Assembly: GCA_013407085.1 (NCBI GenBank) | Contig: JACCGJ010005681.1 | Coordinates: 1-64,000, forward strand | From: Atriophallophorus winterbourni | Taxonomy: Eukaryota; Platyhelminthes; Trematoda; Plagiorchiida; Microphallidae | Direction: 5' to 3' | Length of the DNA stretch: 64,000 nt | Part shown: one piece after another, positions 1-10,595 of the stretch | How positions within the stretch are numbered: the first letter of the stretch is position 1 | Layout of the letters: each line of letters starts with the position of its first letter | Notes under the pieces: model-generated | The model's input: the letters and a program-made list of their open reading frames with translations, nothing else | Databases searched by the model: none | What the model was told of the DNA's origin: nothing | Position numbers and translations under genes: made by a program

Positions 1-554
1 AGTATCAGGATCCACATGCGCTTGAAACAGTGGAAGAATGTTAAACAAGTTGTGCTTGTATGTCGCTGTTGGATAAGGTTGGTACGATCAACCTGTTTAA
101 TTACAGAGCCACACTCAAGTAGAAGGGGTGTTTGTATTCACACAACTAAGCAAAAAAGCACTATTCCGAAGAAACAGCCACAAGAACCAACTACGACCGG
201 CTGCGAACGAAACCAGAGTTGAGAACCTCCACGACTACCAATGGACAAAGTTTTAAAAGCTGTGGGCTCGCTCGTGTCTCGGGGAGCTGGAGGTGAGTGT
301 CGATCGGAAATCAATAAGTCAATCGCACACAGCGGACAGGTTTCTATGCCAAAGCCCGTAGGACACAACAACGGGGATTGAAAAGATGTCCAAAAAAGCT
401 TGTGTGATGATTTCTACTAATTGTAATATGGTGAGAGTTATATGTTTTACGATGCATTGTGTAGAAAATATGGCGATACGACGATTTTAGTTTTTTAGAT
501 ATTATCACAAATATATCAGTTCCTGTATGTACCGTATAGAAAATAGAGGAATAT
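1..554. other. Unassigned left edge, probably transposon-derived
   Basis: I recognise no coding domain here. The short open frames lack family motifs. Positions 50-105 carry a motif that recurs at three other places in the window. The stretch lies just upstream of the 3' end of a CsRn1-type element, so it may be its degraded 3' non-coding part, but I cannot show this. Confidence 0.3.
50..105 (+). repeat. Palindrome-containing repeat, copy 1
   Basis: The core AGGTTGGTACGATCAACCT at 76-94 is an imperfect inverted repeat. About 55-60 bases around it match copies at 44550-44605, 53057-53112 and, inverted, 61838-61897. The element it belongs to is unknown. Confidence 0.6.
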
Positions 555-875
555 GGGAAAGCAAGTATCGTGCTTGACTTCACAGTGGTTGGTTGCTGAG
601 AAATTATGTCGCAGCCTGGCATGACCTGGTAACGCTTGGTCCATCCGACTGTCAGTTTCTGATCAGAAGTCTCCTCTGACCAGACTTCTTAGAGGGGGGC
701 TGTGCAACAACCGGCCTACAACCACTTGACCTGGACAATGTTTCAGTTCCCGCGTGCTATGTGATTGCTCTTCTGTACCGTTGCACACGTTTTGCCTACT
801 GCGACAAAATCTTTATTGTCCTTTGCGGTTTCACCTACCTTCGTGGGACGTTATTGTAATAGTCAGTCGACTGCA
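555..875 (+). mobile_element. CsRn1-type LTR retrotransposon, 3' end only (element G)
   Basis: Positions 570-700 match the region just upstream of the 3' LTR in element E (8940-9075, opposite strand). Shared features are a TGGTTGCTGAGA stretch, a block CAGAAGTCTCCTCTGACCAG and a purine-rich tract AGAGGGGGGC directly before the LTR. That tract is the expected polypurine primer for plus-strand synthesis. Coding sequence is missing or unrecognisable to the left. The copy is more diverged than element E. Confidence 0.65.
701..875 (+). repeat. 3' or solo LTR of element G
   Basis: The sequence begins TGTGCAACAA straight after the polypurine tract and ends CGACTGCA, giving TG...CA borders over 175 bp. 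It aligns along its length with the 186-bp LTR of element E, for example GTGATTGCT and TTATTGTA near the end. No partner LTR is visible in the window. Confidence 0.6.
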
Positions 876-2779
876 AAATGAAATGTAAACTTTTGCGGAT
901 AAACGACAAATTGGTCTTTGAGCAATTTATTTACATTGTTAGTAATTTTAAATGTTGATGAAATTGATTGCATTTTCGTTATTAATTTAAACTGGCAACA
1001 TCAATGTACAGTTTTTCGAGTAAAAACAAGAAGCAATCAAGAAGCAATTTTTAATCGAGAATGTTCAATCAAATTATATTCTGAAATTCCGGTGTTTGAT
1101 TTTGATGTCTACGCTTGAGTCTGTATTTACATTTTGATTTTGGAGCAGACGATTTTTCATAATTCGATCATTATTGGGACGTTATCATGATATCCCAAAA
1201 TCAATGACCGGATACTGCATAGTTTTCTAGTTTATTTCCAAGTAAAAAATAAATTTGCATAGATTTGGGAACCAAAACATAAAATGTTGAATGCAGCCGA
1301 CTTTAAAATTACTGAAGTTTATTTCTCAAACAGAGTGGTAGGTGTCTTTATACAAGTTTGAATTTATTGACCATCTTAAAAGAAAATTTGAATATTCATT
1401 TGAATGAAACTGAGTACATTGAAAATTAGCTTTCCACCATTTTTACTATCAATCCATCTTGTTTTTCCTCCTGCTGAAAACAAGGAAAAACTATGATATT
1501 TTTTTAAGCTTCTTAAGCTGCATACTTATATTAGGCCTCCTGCGATTCTGCAACTCAAGTTCACTTCATCTGGTCTAGAATTACCTACTAGTCTACAGAA
1601 CAAGGAATACTCTTCAGTTGCTTGTTTGAACAGGATGTGGTTTATTTCTAACAAGTCCAAATATACGCTTTTTCTTTCATTTACAAAGTTAACTTATCCC
1701 AGTGTTTCTGTTTGGATAATTCACAAATGAGCATTCGGAGGGTTTCATATTCTTAACGGATACCAGAAGCAGGCTCCAATTGGCATGTTGTTTGTGTCAA
1801 TGGGCGGCGAAAAATATTTTATATGAAGTCGAAGATTGGTCGTCCTCAGTAACACAGCATATCTCCTAAGTCGTATATGCATAGATCTCACACTGAAGTA
1901 GTGCGTGAAATGACATATCTAGCCCGGCGGTGAAAACGGTAATAACTGATGGCATTACGGTGTGCAAAACTCTCAGGCCTATTGAGCCTCGCAAAAGTAA
2001 TAAGAAAGCTAAAGGACAGGGTGAAGTTGTTAATTCTGGTGTCATTGGGCAGAGTTCATCTTCCAAGCATTCAAAGCATCGTTCCCGTGAGAAAACGTCA
2101 CAAACGGTGCATAAATCGGTCACCAGTCAAAACTTCGATTTTCAGTCACATTAAATTGCTACTGTAATTTCGAGCCTACATAAGTTAGCAAAAGAACCAG
2201 AGCTGATTCAAACGTCTTTTCAATGAAAGCGAGATAAATCTCATGACGTCTGGCTGCACAAATAATGCCTCCCACTTCGGTTTTTTTCATTCAACAAACC
2301 AACACAAACCGTAACTCATCGAAGAGTATTAAATGTTCTCAGTCATTGAAAAGAACCATATTACCTAATCTTCGACGAAGTAGCGCCATATTGACCACAC
2401 CAACTCCTATTATGAATTCTTTGACCTTTAACAATAAAAATATTCCTATATTAAATCGACGATTAATGAACCACTCTACTGAGAATTATAAGTTAATGCA
2501 TAATCCATTAGATCAGAACCTTCCATTTCAACTCCAACGACCAATTTCTCAATACTGAAGTCCATTATTGACTTATCATATCCCATCACCGCCTTTTCAC
2601 GCTTATAGATGGTAGCTTGACATCCTTGCCCAATAATTAACCCGTTTAACCTTCAGCCTTTTATGGTTCCTTAGTCAAACCTGAAAATTTTTCCAATGCT
2701 TCCAAGAAAGTTAACAACATCAAGCATTTTGCTCCAAATAATCATAAATCACATACTAAGCCCCTCACTTTTTCGATTT
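876..2779. other. AT-rich stretch without a recognised gene
   Basis: No conserved domain, RNA gene or mobile-element terminus was recognised. Open frames at 1930-2154 (Lys/Ser-rich, 74 aa) and 2265-2558 (Asn/Ser-rich, 97 aa) are of biased composition. The second lies just before CR1-a and could be a remnant of its first ORF. I would not call either a gene. Confidence 0.3.
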
Positions 2780-4286
2780 ATTCTTATTAACGTTTGATCC
2801 ATAACTGACAAGCTATTAGCTTTACGTCAATATCTTCTTTCTAACCTCGCTGATATTGTTATAATGAATTAATCGTGGAGAAAAGAGGAACAAGCAAATT
2901 CTGAACTGTTCAATCTGACATCCACCCAAACATAATCATTTTACTCGTCTTAGATCATATCGAAAATTCCATCTGGCTTACACTACCAGCTTTTGATCTC
3001 TTATTCATCTACTAGCTTGATCGACTGCTTCACGGAATCCTCTCTCCACCATTCCCCCTCTAAAATGACTACAGGAGATTTTAACATGCCCATACTTAAC
3101 TTTGTAGAAATAACGAGGTAAGCCTGAATTCTTTTTTTAATACCATTAAACTATGAGGTTACACACATTTCGTTGATAAGCCAACGCGTAAGAAAAATAT
3201 ACTTGACCTTGACTTCACTCTAAATATCTCACCGTCTAGCTTGAACGTATCACCATCATTGTTCAATGGCTATCATATTAATATATCGTTGGAATCGAGT
3301 TGCAATAATACAATGACCAGAAGTAGAAAGTTACCTATAATTAGTAACCTAGATTGGAAAATCTTTGTGAAACTCATCAAAAACAAAGTTTTAACTGAAT
3401 ATTTAGTAGCTGATAATTTTAATATATTCTCAGAAACCTTTCATGATAAAATATCGGAGTTACTGCAAAGGTCAACTACCACAAATGTTAGACGCCTCAA
3501 AGAAAGTAAAGCTCGAAAGATAGAAAAGAATATTGATTCATTAACATCATGTGCTCGTAATAAACATGACACCTCTTCTCTTCTGCGTGCGTACGATCTA
3601 TCCGACACTACAAACCTTATACCACAAATTGATTTCTGATAACCGTACAGCCCTTAACTCCTGTAAATAGCAGAATACATTATCTATAATAATCCACTCT
3701 AGAATATCAAGTTTGAGACATGGTCAAGTTGCCTGCGCACTAGCTTGTATGAATGTATGCGCTCCTTTGGTTTCAAAAGGGAAGAGCAATTTGGTTATAT
3801 ACTCAAGACAAATTACACAAACCACTGTGTTTAAATCAATCCACATAAGACTGTAATCTAGCAAATGTCGCTCATGTATGAAGAAGATCCTCAATGCGTT
3901 GGAGTTCAGGCCACAGCGATGGTTGCTGCTACTCCAATGGAGGTTATATGCAATGAATTCAACAAAGTATTTGCTCGCATAACACATGATCATATAAAAT
4001 CTATGCTTGATGCCGTTGGTATCACTAGATATGTACTCAAGTAGATCAAAGATTTCGTCAACAGAAGAGTTAAATAAGTAGATGTAAATGGAGTCCGATC
4101 CAAAATTACACTGACCACATCAAGCGTACCATATGGTTTAATTCTCATACCATCACTTTTCAACGGGTTTGACAATGATCTGCCCGCTAGATTGAATGGA
4201 AACTGCTTCCTTTTTAGCTGACGACCTAAAGTTGTAGGGCGTTGTTGGAAGAAATGAGGACATAGAATTATTGCAAAGAAAATTAA
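2780..4286 (+). pseudogene. CR1-a: decayed CR1-like LINE, endonuclease to mid reverse transcriptase
   Basis: Translation in shifting frames gives a CR1-like ORF2. An endonuclease start (SITDKLLALRQYLL, then DIVIMN) lies at 2795-2870. The catalytic-type TGDFNMP is near 3070-3090. An inter-domain linker is open at 3241-3639. Reverse transcriptase follows: HDHIKSMLDAVGITRYVLK near 3985, then the degraded SGVPQGS block and LFADDLKL near 4210-4235. Several stops and frameshifts make it non-functional. The frame resumes at 7369 after the piggyBac insertion, so the two halves were one LINE. APE-type endonuclease nicks the target and RT copies the RNA in place; this copy can do neither. Confidence 0.65.
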
Positions 4287-5936
4287 CCCTTAACGGTTGA
4301 ATGGGCAAATTCGGTACACAAAATTTAAAGGTATATGATAGGTTAAAATAGACAGATCACATTCGTATGCCGTGGGTATCGGAATCGGCACACGTTCTGC
4401 TCTCGCTTAGTATGCGTTTGAGACGGCTAAGCCATGCGGCGCGCCAGTTGTCAACAAACTTCGCAAGTGAGGTGACGCTTGTGAAATTTCGCTCCGTGCT
4501 TCATTTTTCTGCGTGCAATGGCTGAAAAACCTTGTAAGTATATACATTGATAATTTTGTGCTTCATTTATAGACATCTTCTGAACACATTTAACGTATAC
4601 ACGAATGATGAAATATTTTTCTATGCGAAATATGACTGTCGGAATATGTCTCAAATATGTGAAATCTGGCATGTGAACCTATACAAGAGCGTATCCCAAA
4701 AATGATACAACCGGCACTTATGTTCCTGAAGAAGAACTGGAAAAATGGTTGGGCCTTGTACTGTATTTCTCAATATTAAAGTTACCAAATACAAGAATGC
4801 ACTTGGCCAAGAAGCTCTCTTCTCTCACTGACTATGCAGCTGAGTGCATGTCTCGAGATAGATTTGAAGCCATCAAATCAAATCTTCATTTAGCTGAAAA
4901 CACAAACGCTGGCAAACCGTGAGATGCTGATATTGACCAAATGTTCAAAGTGAAACCTCTAGTAAACCATCTAAGAACAAAATTTCAAAACCTAACCAAA
5001 GAGCAAAATCTCTGCGTTGATGAGCAAATGGTGCCATTCAAAGGCAGATCAAGGCTCAAACAATACCTGCCAAATAAACCCAAAAAGTTTGGCTACAAAC
5101 TTTTTGTACTCGCTGATGATCGTGGGATGATGTGCGATTTCATCCCATATACTGGAAAAATGTCCCTCGTCGATGATCTTAACGTCCCAAACATCGGTGC
5201 TAGCTCAGATATTGTGCCACATCTTGCCAAGACCATTCCTTCCAATGAGAACCATCTTGTATTTTTTGATAACTGGTTCACCTCTGTACCCCTTCTGCAA
5301 TACTTGACAGATGTGGGAATATTTTGTTGCGGCACAGTTAGACTGTTAAGATTTGCTGGCTTACCAAAAAACATGAAGAATAACAAGCGCCTAATGAAAA
5401 AAGCAGGGGTTCCTTTGAGGAGAAAGAACTGGTGAAGGGACATTCAAGTGTCACCCTAGTTCGCTGGTACGACAACAAAGTAGTCAATTTGGTGTCTACA
5501 TTTGCCAGGGCAAATCCTCTATCAAATATCCGTAAATTTGATAAATCTACAAAGAGGTGCATTGAAGTAACTTGCCCTGATATTGTGAAACGATACAATA
5601 AGTCAATGGGTGGTGTACATTTGGCAGACCATCTTCTTTATTTGTATAGAATAAGCATGCAATCAAAGAAAGCTTATCACAGTCTGATCTATCACTTCAT
5701 TGACATGGCTATAGTTAATTCATGGCTTTGTTATCGTAGAGACTGCAAGAGGCTTTCTCTTCCAAAAAAGAAGTGCTCCAGCTTGCTTCCTTCAAACTTG
5801 AGGTAGCTTTCACCCTTACCAAAGCTGTAAAAATTTGCTGACCTCCTAAACGTGGACGCCCATCTTTAAGAGGTGGAGACATTAGCAGCAAAAGAAGGTG
5901 TGGAGCCCCATCCGACGATGTGAGGTTGGATCAAGT

Positions 5937-5985
5937 GGCACATGTGTAGCGTTTCACATTTTCATACATTTTGTATCGTTGTTTT
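5937..5985 (+). repeat. Left arm of perfect 49-bp inverted repeat
   Basis: It is the exact reverse complement of 6864-6912 over 49 bases by eye; identity stops at both ends. The right arm is the native piggyBac coding sequence (it reads into the C-terminal finger), so the left arm is an inverted duplicate of it. Confidence 0.9.
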
Positions 5986-6067
5986 ACTAAACTGCAACCG
6001 CATAAAATTTGAATATATACTTTTCCGTCCAACCGCGCGTCGTTCGTTCTGCCTCGTTGTGCTAGTC

Positions 6068-6117
6068 GACTGTTCTGTGCTGACTGTTCTGTGCTGACTG
6101 TTCTGTGTTGATTGTTC
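6068..6117 (+). repeat. 14-bp minisatellite in the element F LTR
   Basis: Three adjacent copies of GACTGTTCTGTGCT (the third ends GTT) and a partial fourth, GATTGTTCT. They lie in the LTR upstream of the primer-binding site. Confidence 0.75.
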
Positions 6118-6314
6118 TAACGGAGTCGAGCTCCTTTTCAGCTGTCTCCGGACCTTTCTCATCACTCGTTGTCCGTCTTGGATTTATTCGGAGCGGTTTA
6201 TTTTGTGTGTAGTGGAATATACTTCTTCACTGTCCGTGAGTTTTCATTGTCATATTTTGTTTATGATTTATCGTGTTGTTTGTATTATACATTGGTATTT
6301 TTCCGCTACATTAT

Positions 6315-6326
6315 TGGTGAGCCCGA
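6315..6326 (+). other. tRNA-Trp-like primer-binding site of element F
   Basis: TGGTGAGCCCGA starts 4 bases after the LTR end (CA at 6309-6310). It matches the 3' end complement of tRNA-Trp (TGGTGACCCCGACG) apart from one base in the first twelve. A tRNA-Trp primer is known for the CsRn1 lineage. Element E has the same site. Confidence 0.7.
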
Positions 6327-6367
6327 TATTTGTATTTTCTTTCGCTCTTATATCAATTTTTTTCATC

Positions 6368-6895
6368 ATGGAATCTGACGTCTCTGCCAACTCTCTCAAC
6401 CTTAACGCTGTTGTTGTCCCTTTTCCTAATTTTGACGGTACTAATCCGCGTGCATGGTTTCGTCTGATGGAAAACACATTTCGGCTCAGAGGAATTACGA
6501 AACAGGACACGATGTATCTGTATGCTTCGAATTCTCTCCCCACTGCGATCGTCGCAGAGGTTTTTGATGTAATTGATGTCATGCCTCCTGAAACCCCTTA
6601 CGATCTTCTCAAGGCCGCTGTTTTGAAGCGAACCACTATATCGGAAGAGGGCAGATTGCGTCAGCTTCTCTCAAGTGTTCAGCTGGGTGATCGCACTCCC
6701 TCGCAGCTTCTTCGCCATATGCGCGCATTGGTTGGGGACTCAAAGGTCGATGACTCTATCATTCGTCAATTATGGTTGAAATGTCTACCTGTAAGCATGG
6801 CGTCCATCCTAGCAGCCTCTGCCACCCGTTCCACGTTGGATGAGCTTGCTGATATAGCCGATAAAAACAACGATACAAAATGTATGAAAATGTGA
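6368..6895 (+). pseudogene. Partial Gag of CsRn1-type retrotransposon
   Basis: I chose the ATG at 6368 because it follows the LTR and primer site. An upstream in-frame extension to 6203 would lie inside the LTR. About 165 residues of true Gag are present: FPNFDGTNPRAWFRLMENTF near the start, then LRQLLSSVQLGDRTPSQLL and LWLKCLPVSMASILAAS. The pattern is typical of the capsid region of CsRn1/Kabuki-type elements. Gag ends at LADIADK (6863). The last residues to the stop at 6893-6895 come from the inverted-repeat arm. Nucleocapsid, protease and all of Pol are missing. Gag would form the cytoplasmic particle; this piece cannot. Confidence 0.8.
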
Positions 6896-6912
6896 AACGC
6901 TACACATGTGCC
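6864..6912 (+). repeat. Right arm of perfect 49-bp inverted repeat
   Basis: Reverse complement of 5937-5985. It is continuous with the piggyBac transposase C-terminus to its right, so this arm is in native position and orientation. Confidence 0.9.
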
Positions 6913-7368
6913 TTGTGTCGAGAAAAAAAGAAACCGATACAGGTTCAAAAACTATCCTGGAAAGACGAAGATATTATGCGCTAAATTCAATGCCCACTTA
7001 TGCTCAGACATGCATAAGAACTGTTTTGCTGCATTCCATGGGTTTTGATCGCGATGACTGCATGAAGGAAACACATTATTTTCTATTCAACCTATTTTTC
7101 TACCTTGTGTGTGTTTCACATTAAACATTCAATTGAGAAATCTTTTTATAACTTTTATGTCTCATATAGCTGACTACAGCTGGAAATCAATGAAAAAGGT
7201 GCCAGCACAGGACGATTTTACCGAATTTGTCCCATTTTTTATTTTCCGTGATTTACAAAAATACTGAAAATACTTTCTGTCTCCATATAAGGAGAGCAGA
7301 TTCATCACAAAAATGCAGGAGAAAAAATTATTTTAATGTAAAACATAATTCAGGCAGTTAAGGGTTAA

Positions 7369-8150
7369 ATCAGCTACAACACTGGTTTAACCGGTGGCAA
7401 CTACCAATAACTACAACCAAACTTGCGGCTATGCACATTGACCTGGTTCAATAATCAGGACGTACTTTCTTGATGGTAATTCTATCAAGTTTGTAAAATA
7501 GGAGAAAGTTCTTGGAGTATTTGTGTTGGACTCGTCGAGGACAAACGCGGAAACCTCTCGTAAAGCACTCAGAGCTGATCGGATATTATGACAATGCAGA
7601 TAACTTTTTAAGTGCTTACTACGGATATGTTCAAGATAATCTATGGCTCACATATCAGGCCTCTTTTTGAATACGGTCTGCCAGCCTGCTATTCATTATC
7701 AAAATGTGAAAAAGCTATTTTCGAATTCTTATGGGATTTTCTTCTTGAGTCGATTTTACAATAATTTTTTCCATTTGCAGAATATAGAAGAACTCGTGGT
7801 CACAGCCTGAAGCTTATTAAGCGGAAAACGCTGCAACTCCTGGCGTAATTTAAACTGTCCACTCTTGTGGTCAACGCATAGAATGCATTGCCGCAAGATG
7901 CTGTGTCGCTGCAATCAGAACTAAGTTTCAGGGCATTTATGGACTCCTAACAATTTAGTGGACAATGGAAAGCCGTTCTGGTTATCATCCCGAGATTGCC
8001 TGTTTGGCTGGATCCATCGTCCCGGAGAAGCTAGTGATGAAGCTGACACGAAATTCGCCCCACCTTTCTATCTATCTGACATCATCTTAACCCACATGCA
8101 GTCTATGAATGTACTGCTCTTTGCCCCGACTAGGCTAGTGATTTAATACA
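7369..8150 (+). pseudogene. CR1-a, C-terminal reverse transcriptase remnant
   Basis: Directly after the piggyBac TTAA the broken LINE frame resumes with LQHWFNRWQLPITTTKLAAMHI. Next comes EKVLGVFVLDSS (the usual DLGV block) near 7510 and RICS...AHISGLFLNTVC near 7630. Many stops interrupt it. Together with 2780-4286 it gives a nearly full-length dead CR1-like ORF2. The frame continues across the TTAA, which confirms that piggyBac landed in an existing LINE. Confidence 0.6.
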
Positions 8151-8426
8151 TCATACATTGTTCACGAATATTATTGCATTGTTTCCTGTATAGATGATCT
8201 CTCACCGTGCTGGTGAAGAGAACGCCTACCTTACTTTCTAGATATGGAAATAAGAACATGTGAAACCTACGAACTGTATACTCAATATCTAAATGCCGGC
8301 TGCTCAGCCGCATAACGTCGAAGGAATTCGAGGCGTGTGATTAGCTTTAGGTCACCTTCGGCTAGGTGCAACTTGAAATTGTAATTAAAAAATAAGATTT
8401 GTAATCTAATATTTTGCGGAAATTTG
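8151..8426. other. Non-coding, probably CR1-a 3' region
   Basis: AT-rich sequence with no recognised domain. It follows the CR1-a C-terminus and could include its 3' untranslated region. No clear tail repeat or target duplication was found. Confidence 0.25.
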
Positions 8427-8600
8427 AGGTACGTTTAACTTGGTTGTATTTCCCACGCTATTCTGTGAAATTGCTGCGAAATAGACTAATGATTTTACTA
8501 TATTACTAAAAGCGAAACTTTTATCATATTTCATGCTGATTAATTACGCTTGTGATAAAATCAGCCTATAAATTTACTGGTACATTATCGTTACTCACAC
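8427..8600 (+). repeat. Dispersed ~180-bp AT-rich repeat, copy 1
   Basis: It starts GGTACGTTTAACTTGGTTG and aligns, with many differences, to 12498-12690. Shared blocks include TTGGTTGTATTT, ATTTTACTATATT and ATTACGCT..GATAAAATCAG. A short inverted pair (CTGATT / AAATCAG) lies inside. The class is unknown. Confidence 0.55.
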
Positions 8601-8753
8601 TTCTTATTGTCAGGTGAGTACAAAGAATGCTGACCTCAACAGCAACTGCTGCAAAACGTGGTCAGGGGCATTGAGTCTACAGCTTTCAAGCGTTGGGTTA
8701 ACCCTAGCTGCTCTGGCATACACAAATCTCACTATGGGATTTATGCAAAACAC

Positions 8754-8939
8754 TGTAGTAGACCAGATTACTACAATAATGTCCCCAAGAATGTTGGAGA
8801 AAAGGCAGGTTGACTGGAAGATTTATAGCGGTAGCCAAATAGGTACGCGATGGTACATGGTAGCAATCACGGAACACGAATCAACGGGAAGTGTGTTATC
8901 AAGGTCAATTGTTATATACAGTAAAACAATGTTGTTACA
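8754..8939 (-). repeat. 3' LTR of element E
   Basis: TGTAGTAGACC...GTTACA on the plus strand; in sense it begins TGTAACAACATTG. A TATA-like CTATAAAATC is present in the sense strand near 8825, consistent with a promoter inside the LTR. The polypurine tract is immediately interior. Confidence 0.85.
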
Positions 8940-9467
8940 CAGCCCCCTTCCAAGAAGTCTGGTCAGAGGAGACTTCTGATCAGGAATTCACAATTGAACT
9001 GGTCAAGCGGTGTCAGGTCGTTCCTGGCTGGAACATAGTCTCTCAGCAACCAGTAACTTCGAAGTCAGCCAAGGCACTTGATCTGCGTGGGTCGATTGTC
9101 GGTGGTGACCAGGGTAGGATACACGAAAAACCGATCAGTACTAAGCCAAGTCACGTCTCACATGGAGTGAACGTGCTGCCGGAGCCGAATCACATGGGGT
9201 GAACGAGCTGCTAGCGGGAATCGCCCGTCTGGCATGGTCTTAGTATGAACCCAGTAGGAGCAGATGTAGGCACATCCGTAGGCTTGACAACAAAGAACCA
9301 GAAGCTTCGAAAACATAGTCCGTGCTGAGAGGTTCCTGCACCCCAGGGTCGATGGCGAATGGCCTCGCCTGGAGAAAGCTGAGTGGCGTGTCGTCGGGCT
9401 GGTAAGGACCTTGTCTGATAAGTTTCGTGTTGGGCGGCGTGTGCTGATGGTAGGGGCTACCGGGTGG

Positions 9468-9653
9468 GATGGCGACAGGCGTCGGCGATCCGGGGGTGGC
9501 GCGTGCCACGGTTTCCACAGCGGGAGGTACATGCGTACAGAGGGGATACACGAAGGATGCGTGTATTCCAGGTTACCGGATAGGATGTCGACAAGCGTCG
9601 GTGATCCGGGGGTGGCGCGTGCCACGATTTCCACTGCGGGAGGTGCATGTGTA
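9468..9653. repeat. Two-unit GC-rich minisatellite inside element E
   Basis: A ~72-bp block at 9468-9540 recurs at 9582-9653 (period about 114 bp). Both share GATCCGGGGGTGGCGCGTGC and GGGAGGT(A/G)CATG. It lies downstream of the integrase remnant in sense, in what should be 3' non-coding DNA. Its GC content stands out from the AT-rich surroundings. Confidence 0.75.
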
Positions 9654-9709
9654 CCTGAGAAGTGAGAAGAAAAAACTCTCTGGTGCATGGGTTTATGGCC
9701 ACGACCGAG

Positions 9710-10278
9710 TTATAGTGAAGAGGTACAAAAAGCATGCACGGGATATACCAAGCGATAATAACGTGTTAAATACCCGCTACATAATTGGCAAATGTGCCGT
9801 TCTGGGCGCATACTCAAAGTGGAGATGGCGGATTGTGGGTATATACTTGATGTACAAGCGGTTATTATCCCAAATGGCGTGGGTGCCATGACAGTGTCAT
9901 GCTGCACGTACCCACTGGCTTTCGGCCATACTACTTTTTTCGTAACAAACGTAACGTAAGCACGAATGCCAGGATGGAAAAGATTGCGTATGGTGTGACT
10001 AATGCGCCGTCTAAAGGCAGACAGGGTAAGTAGTCGGAAAGCGCTTTGCGATAAGGCGCAAAGGATATCGCCCAAGCCATCGGGCAAGGGGAGAGGTGTG
10101 ATGAAAGAATAGGCGTCCCTGAGCTGTACGATGCCGGCATCGGTAGCTTGCACTGCAGCGATTTCGCTGAGTTCGAGGGAGAGTGGCGGTCTATCACACA
10201 CGTTGTAAGGATAGGAATTGTGGCACCTAAGATATATCGTATGTCAGTCGTAAAATGACTGACAAAATCCTGGTGCAT
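9710..10278 (-). pseudogene. RNase H end and integrase zinc-finger remnant of element E
   Basis: Two overlapping minus-strand frames read FTTDIRYILGATIPI (a degraded RNase H end) and then LSELSEIA-type linker text. SAFRRRISHTIRNLFHPGIRA and KVVWPK follow. The block LFHPGIRAYVTFVTKKVVWPK corresponds to the second His and spacing of the HHCC integrase finger in CsRn1-type elements. The catalytic DDE core of integrase is absent. A frameshift separates the two halves. It cannot make active integrase. Confidence 0.6.
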
Positions 10279-10572
10279 AGTCTCTCTAGGAGAGTACCTA
10301 CCCGACGATCCGTTGATTGATGTACGAGGGGCTTACAAGCAGTATACAAAGTAAACTGTCTGCCCTGTAGATTGTGTTCTAACCCGACTTGTGAATTGAT
10401 CAACAAGTGTAGTTATGTGATGCATATGACGTTTTGATGTAAAACGTGTCAAAGGATGTAAAAAAATTATCCTGAAATAACGCCGATGTAAATCGGGAAA
10501 AGACGTACCGGAAAAAATCTCGAATTGTGCGTGGATATTGGGCTTACCAATTGTAGTACACGAAGGATTCGT

Positions 10573-10592
10573 GCATCACGTCGGGCTCACCA
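10573..10592 (-). other. tRNA-Trp-like primer-binding site of element E
   Basis: In sense the site reads TGGTGAGCCCGACGTGATGC and starts 3 bases inside the 5' LTR. It matches the tRNA-Trp 3'-end complement (TGGTGACCCCGACGTGATTC) at 18 of 20 positions. This supports the CsRn1 assignment and contrasts with elements A-C. Confidence 0.75.
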
Positions 10593-10595
10593 ATT

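Larger units (their letters stand above)
5986..6863 (+). mobile_element. CsRn1-type LTR retrotransposon fragment, LTR end plus gag start (element F)
   Basis: The left part (5986-6310) is a 5'-truncated LTR ending GCTACA. It is followed by a tRNA-Trp-like primer-binding site and a gag reading frame. The fragment stops abruptly at the right inverted-repeat arm, in the middle of gag. No second LTR or target duplication is seen. It therefore did not arrive as an ordinary integration in its present form. Confidence 0.75.
4676..7030 (+). pseudogene. piggyBac transposase, broken (DDE_Tnp_1_7 family)
   Basis: The frame is recognisable from YVPEEELEKWLGLVLYF at 4709. The acidic catalytic positions of the family are all visible: LADDRGMMCDF near 5110, FFDNWFTS near 5265, and RWYDNK near 5465. 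These residues cut and join DNA at TTAA without leaving a footprint. Breaks are a CGA-to-TGA-type stop at 4920-4922, a single-base frameshift near 5408 just before FEEKELVKGH, and the insertion at 5937-6912 after VRLDQV. The C-terminal cysteine-rich finger resumes after the insertion (YTCALCREKKK at 6901, then a shifted HLCSDMHKNC to 7025). The true N-terminus upstream of 4676 was not identified. Confidence 0.85.
4287..7364 (+). mobile_element. piggyBac-family DNA transposon with TTAA target duplication
   Basis: The left end reads TTAA|CCCTTAACGG (TTAA at 4283-4286). The right end reads CAGTTAAGGG|TTAA (TTAA at 7365-7368). This gives CCC...GGG termini with near-perfect 10-bp inverted ends and the TTAA target-site signature diagnostic of piggyBac. 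It interrupts CR1-a, whose RT frame continues on the far side. Inside are a broken transposase and, between 49-bp inverted repeats, a foreign CsRn1-type fragment (5986-6863). Without that fragment and one repeat arm the transposon would be about 2.15 kb, a normal size for the family. Confidence 0.85.

Noticed and set aside
1930..2154. 74-residue Lys/Ser-rich open frame as a gene
   Set aside because: Composition is biased, opposite-strand frames are equally long, and no splice or start context supports it.
5937..6912. 49-bp inverted repeats as termini of a DNA transposon
   Set aside because: The right arm is native piggyBac coding sequence, there is no target duplication outside the arms, and the interior is a retrotransposon fragment.
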